Shown: positions 63,351 through 64,000 of the stretch, in pieces
How positions within the stretch are numbered: the stretch's first letter is position 1
Layout of the letters: every line of letters starts with the position of its first letter
Origin: G963665815 sp942492065
GTDB lineage: Bacteria; Cloacimonadota; Cloacimonadia; Cloacimonadales; JAIOQZ01
Direction of reading: 5' to 3'
Assembly (NCBI GenBank): GCA_942492065.1
Contig: CALODV010000008.1
Location: forward strand, 310,001 to 374,000
DNA length: 64,000 bases
Notes under the pieces: generated by a model
What the model saw: only the letters and a program-made list of their open reading frames with translations
What the model was told of the DNA's origin: nothing
Database searches by the model: none
Position numbers and translations under genes: made by a program

Positions 63351-63489
63351 GCAATATATTTAGAGAATTTTTAAAGACTTTTTAAGAAAACCACTCCCAC
63401 TTTTGGCAAAAATTACAGAGAATAAAACACCTTTCTATTTTCGCAAAAATTACAGAGAATTTCTAAAACGTGCAAAAATTACTGAGAAT
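63351..63489. repeat. Four 18-base direct repeats upstream of the TIR-like gene
   Basis: GCAAAAATTACAGAGAAT at 63406 and 63443, GCAAAAATTACTGAGAAT at 63472, and a degenerate copy at 63351 (GCAATATATTTAGAGAAT). Spacing of starts is 55, 37 and 29 bases. Iteron-like; may bind a regulator or mark a lost mobile element. Confidence 0.8.
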
Positions 63490-63625
63490 CACCCCAAAGA
63501 CTTTCTTGAGTCCTGATATCATTTTCTGGCTTCTTGACTTGCCTTTACTAATATTTGATTGATTTAAAAGGCTCAAACAGGAACTATCTTACGATTATAT
63601 AGAAATAATCAGAATCAAGAGTTTA

Positions 63626-64000
63626 CTATAATTTTGGGACGATATTCTTGTATTCAGATGCTAAACGTTCTAAATCAAGTGTATCAAATCTCTCACAAAC
63701 TTGTATAGGATATGTCGAATAAACCAAATCCAAAAACTCATCATAAGGCATATCAATTGTGTTATCAATGATAAAATCAATTATATCTTCAATGTCAGAA
63801 TTTTTATATACCGGACATGAAGGTTTCTCTATATAAGATATTGGAGTTACAAGAGTAAGATTTTGATGAGGATTATACACATTGTATCGTTTATCATTCA
63901 CAAGATAATTTAGTGGATCATCAACAAAAGGACCATAAAGGTGGAATATCCATTGAATTTCTGTAAATTGTGAATCATGTTCTAAGCAATACTTCCAATC
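63626..64000 (-). CDS. Unidentified protein, 5' end beyond the window
   Basis: At least 124 residues, reading open to the right edge, so the start is outside. The visible part has FHLYGPFVDDPL and, nearer its C-terminus, DLVYSTYPIQVCERFDTLDLERLASEYK, a pattern that reminds me of Panacea/SocA-like antitoxin proteins, but this is a weak resemblance. Cysteines are few. Downstream on this strand comes the repeat region and the TIR-like gene. Confidence 0.55.
   Translation of the reverse strand, partial: DWKYCLEHDSQFTEIQWIFHLYGPFVDDPLNYLVNDKRYNVYNPHQNLTLVTPISYIEKPSCPVYKNSDIEDIIDFIIDNTIDMPYDEFLDLVYSTYPIQVCERFDTLDLERLASEYKNIVPKL

Noticed and set aside
63351..63489. Replication origin iterons
   Set aside because: Four repeats near a TIR-like gene, with no replication initiator gene or DnaA boxes recognised.

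Overview
The window looks like a chromosomal segment of an AT-rich, Gram-negative, flagellated bacterium of the FCB group, with Cloacimonadota or a close relative the best guess. The reasons are six large secreted proteins ending in the same 'YPNPFNP...' type IX-style sorting domain, flagellar rod and L-ring genes, an indolepyruvate:ferredoxin oxidoreductase typical of anaerobic amino-acid fermenters, and many TPR-containing sensor kinases. The lineage is inferred from gene content only. No rRNA, tRNA, CRISPR array or intact transposon was seen.

Layout. 0-2 kb: LytS/LytTR two-component pair, cut by the left edge. 2-4 kb: a secreted protein preceded by the decayed tail of a paralogue, then an FMN reductase. 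3.8-7.1 kb (minus): GDP-fucose operon (gmd, fcl, glycosyltransferase). 7.5-12.2 kb: a disordered protein, an exported acyl-carrier-like protein without the phosphopantetheine serine, and a TPR-PAS histidine kinase with a sigma54 activator. 12.3-18.8 kb: three secreted sorting-domain proteins. 18.9-21.9 kb: zinc regulator and znuACB operon. 22-25.7 kb: solute-binding protein, DegT aminotransferase, DUF1007 plus NicO-type metal transporter. 25.7-28.6 kb: an intergenic region dense in palindromic repeats, then a small secreted protein, a propeller-like protein and a thioredoxin-like lipoprotein. 28.6-29.6 kb: YitT. 30.3-33.5 kb: flgF-flgG-flgA-flgH behind a sigma54 promoter.

33.6-36.4 kb is a compact three-gene cassette: a PD-(D/E)XK-like nuclease (sce7726 type), an sce7725-type protein, and a zinc-ribbon plus RES (NAD+-consuming) protein. 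It lies between two 39-bp direct repeats that duplicate the 3' end of cdsA. It is the best candidate here for an undescribed system and would fit an abortive-infection type of defence. 36.5-42.3 kb (minus) is a housekeeping run: cdsA, uppS, prfB with its programmed +1 frameshift, dgt, trmB, pilD and a small secreted protein.

42.5-64 kb: M16 protease; a repeat cluster ending in a cloverleaf-like element; a sorting-domain protein; two lipoproteins sharing a domain, one fused to a CsgG/FlgO-like domain; iorAB; trpS; a cytoplasmic TPR histidine kinase; a lamin-tail/PKD secreted protein; a 1295-residue Rhs/YD-repeat protein with a sorting domain where a toxin would be expected; small unknowns; and a TIR-like/TPR protein downstream of four direct repeats. 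An unidentified gene runs off the right edge.
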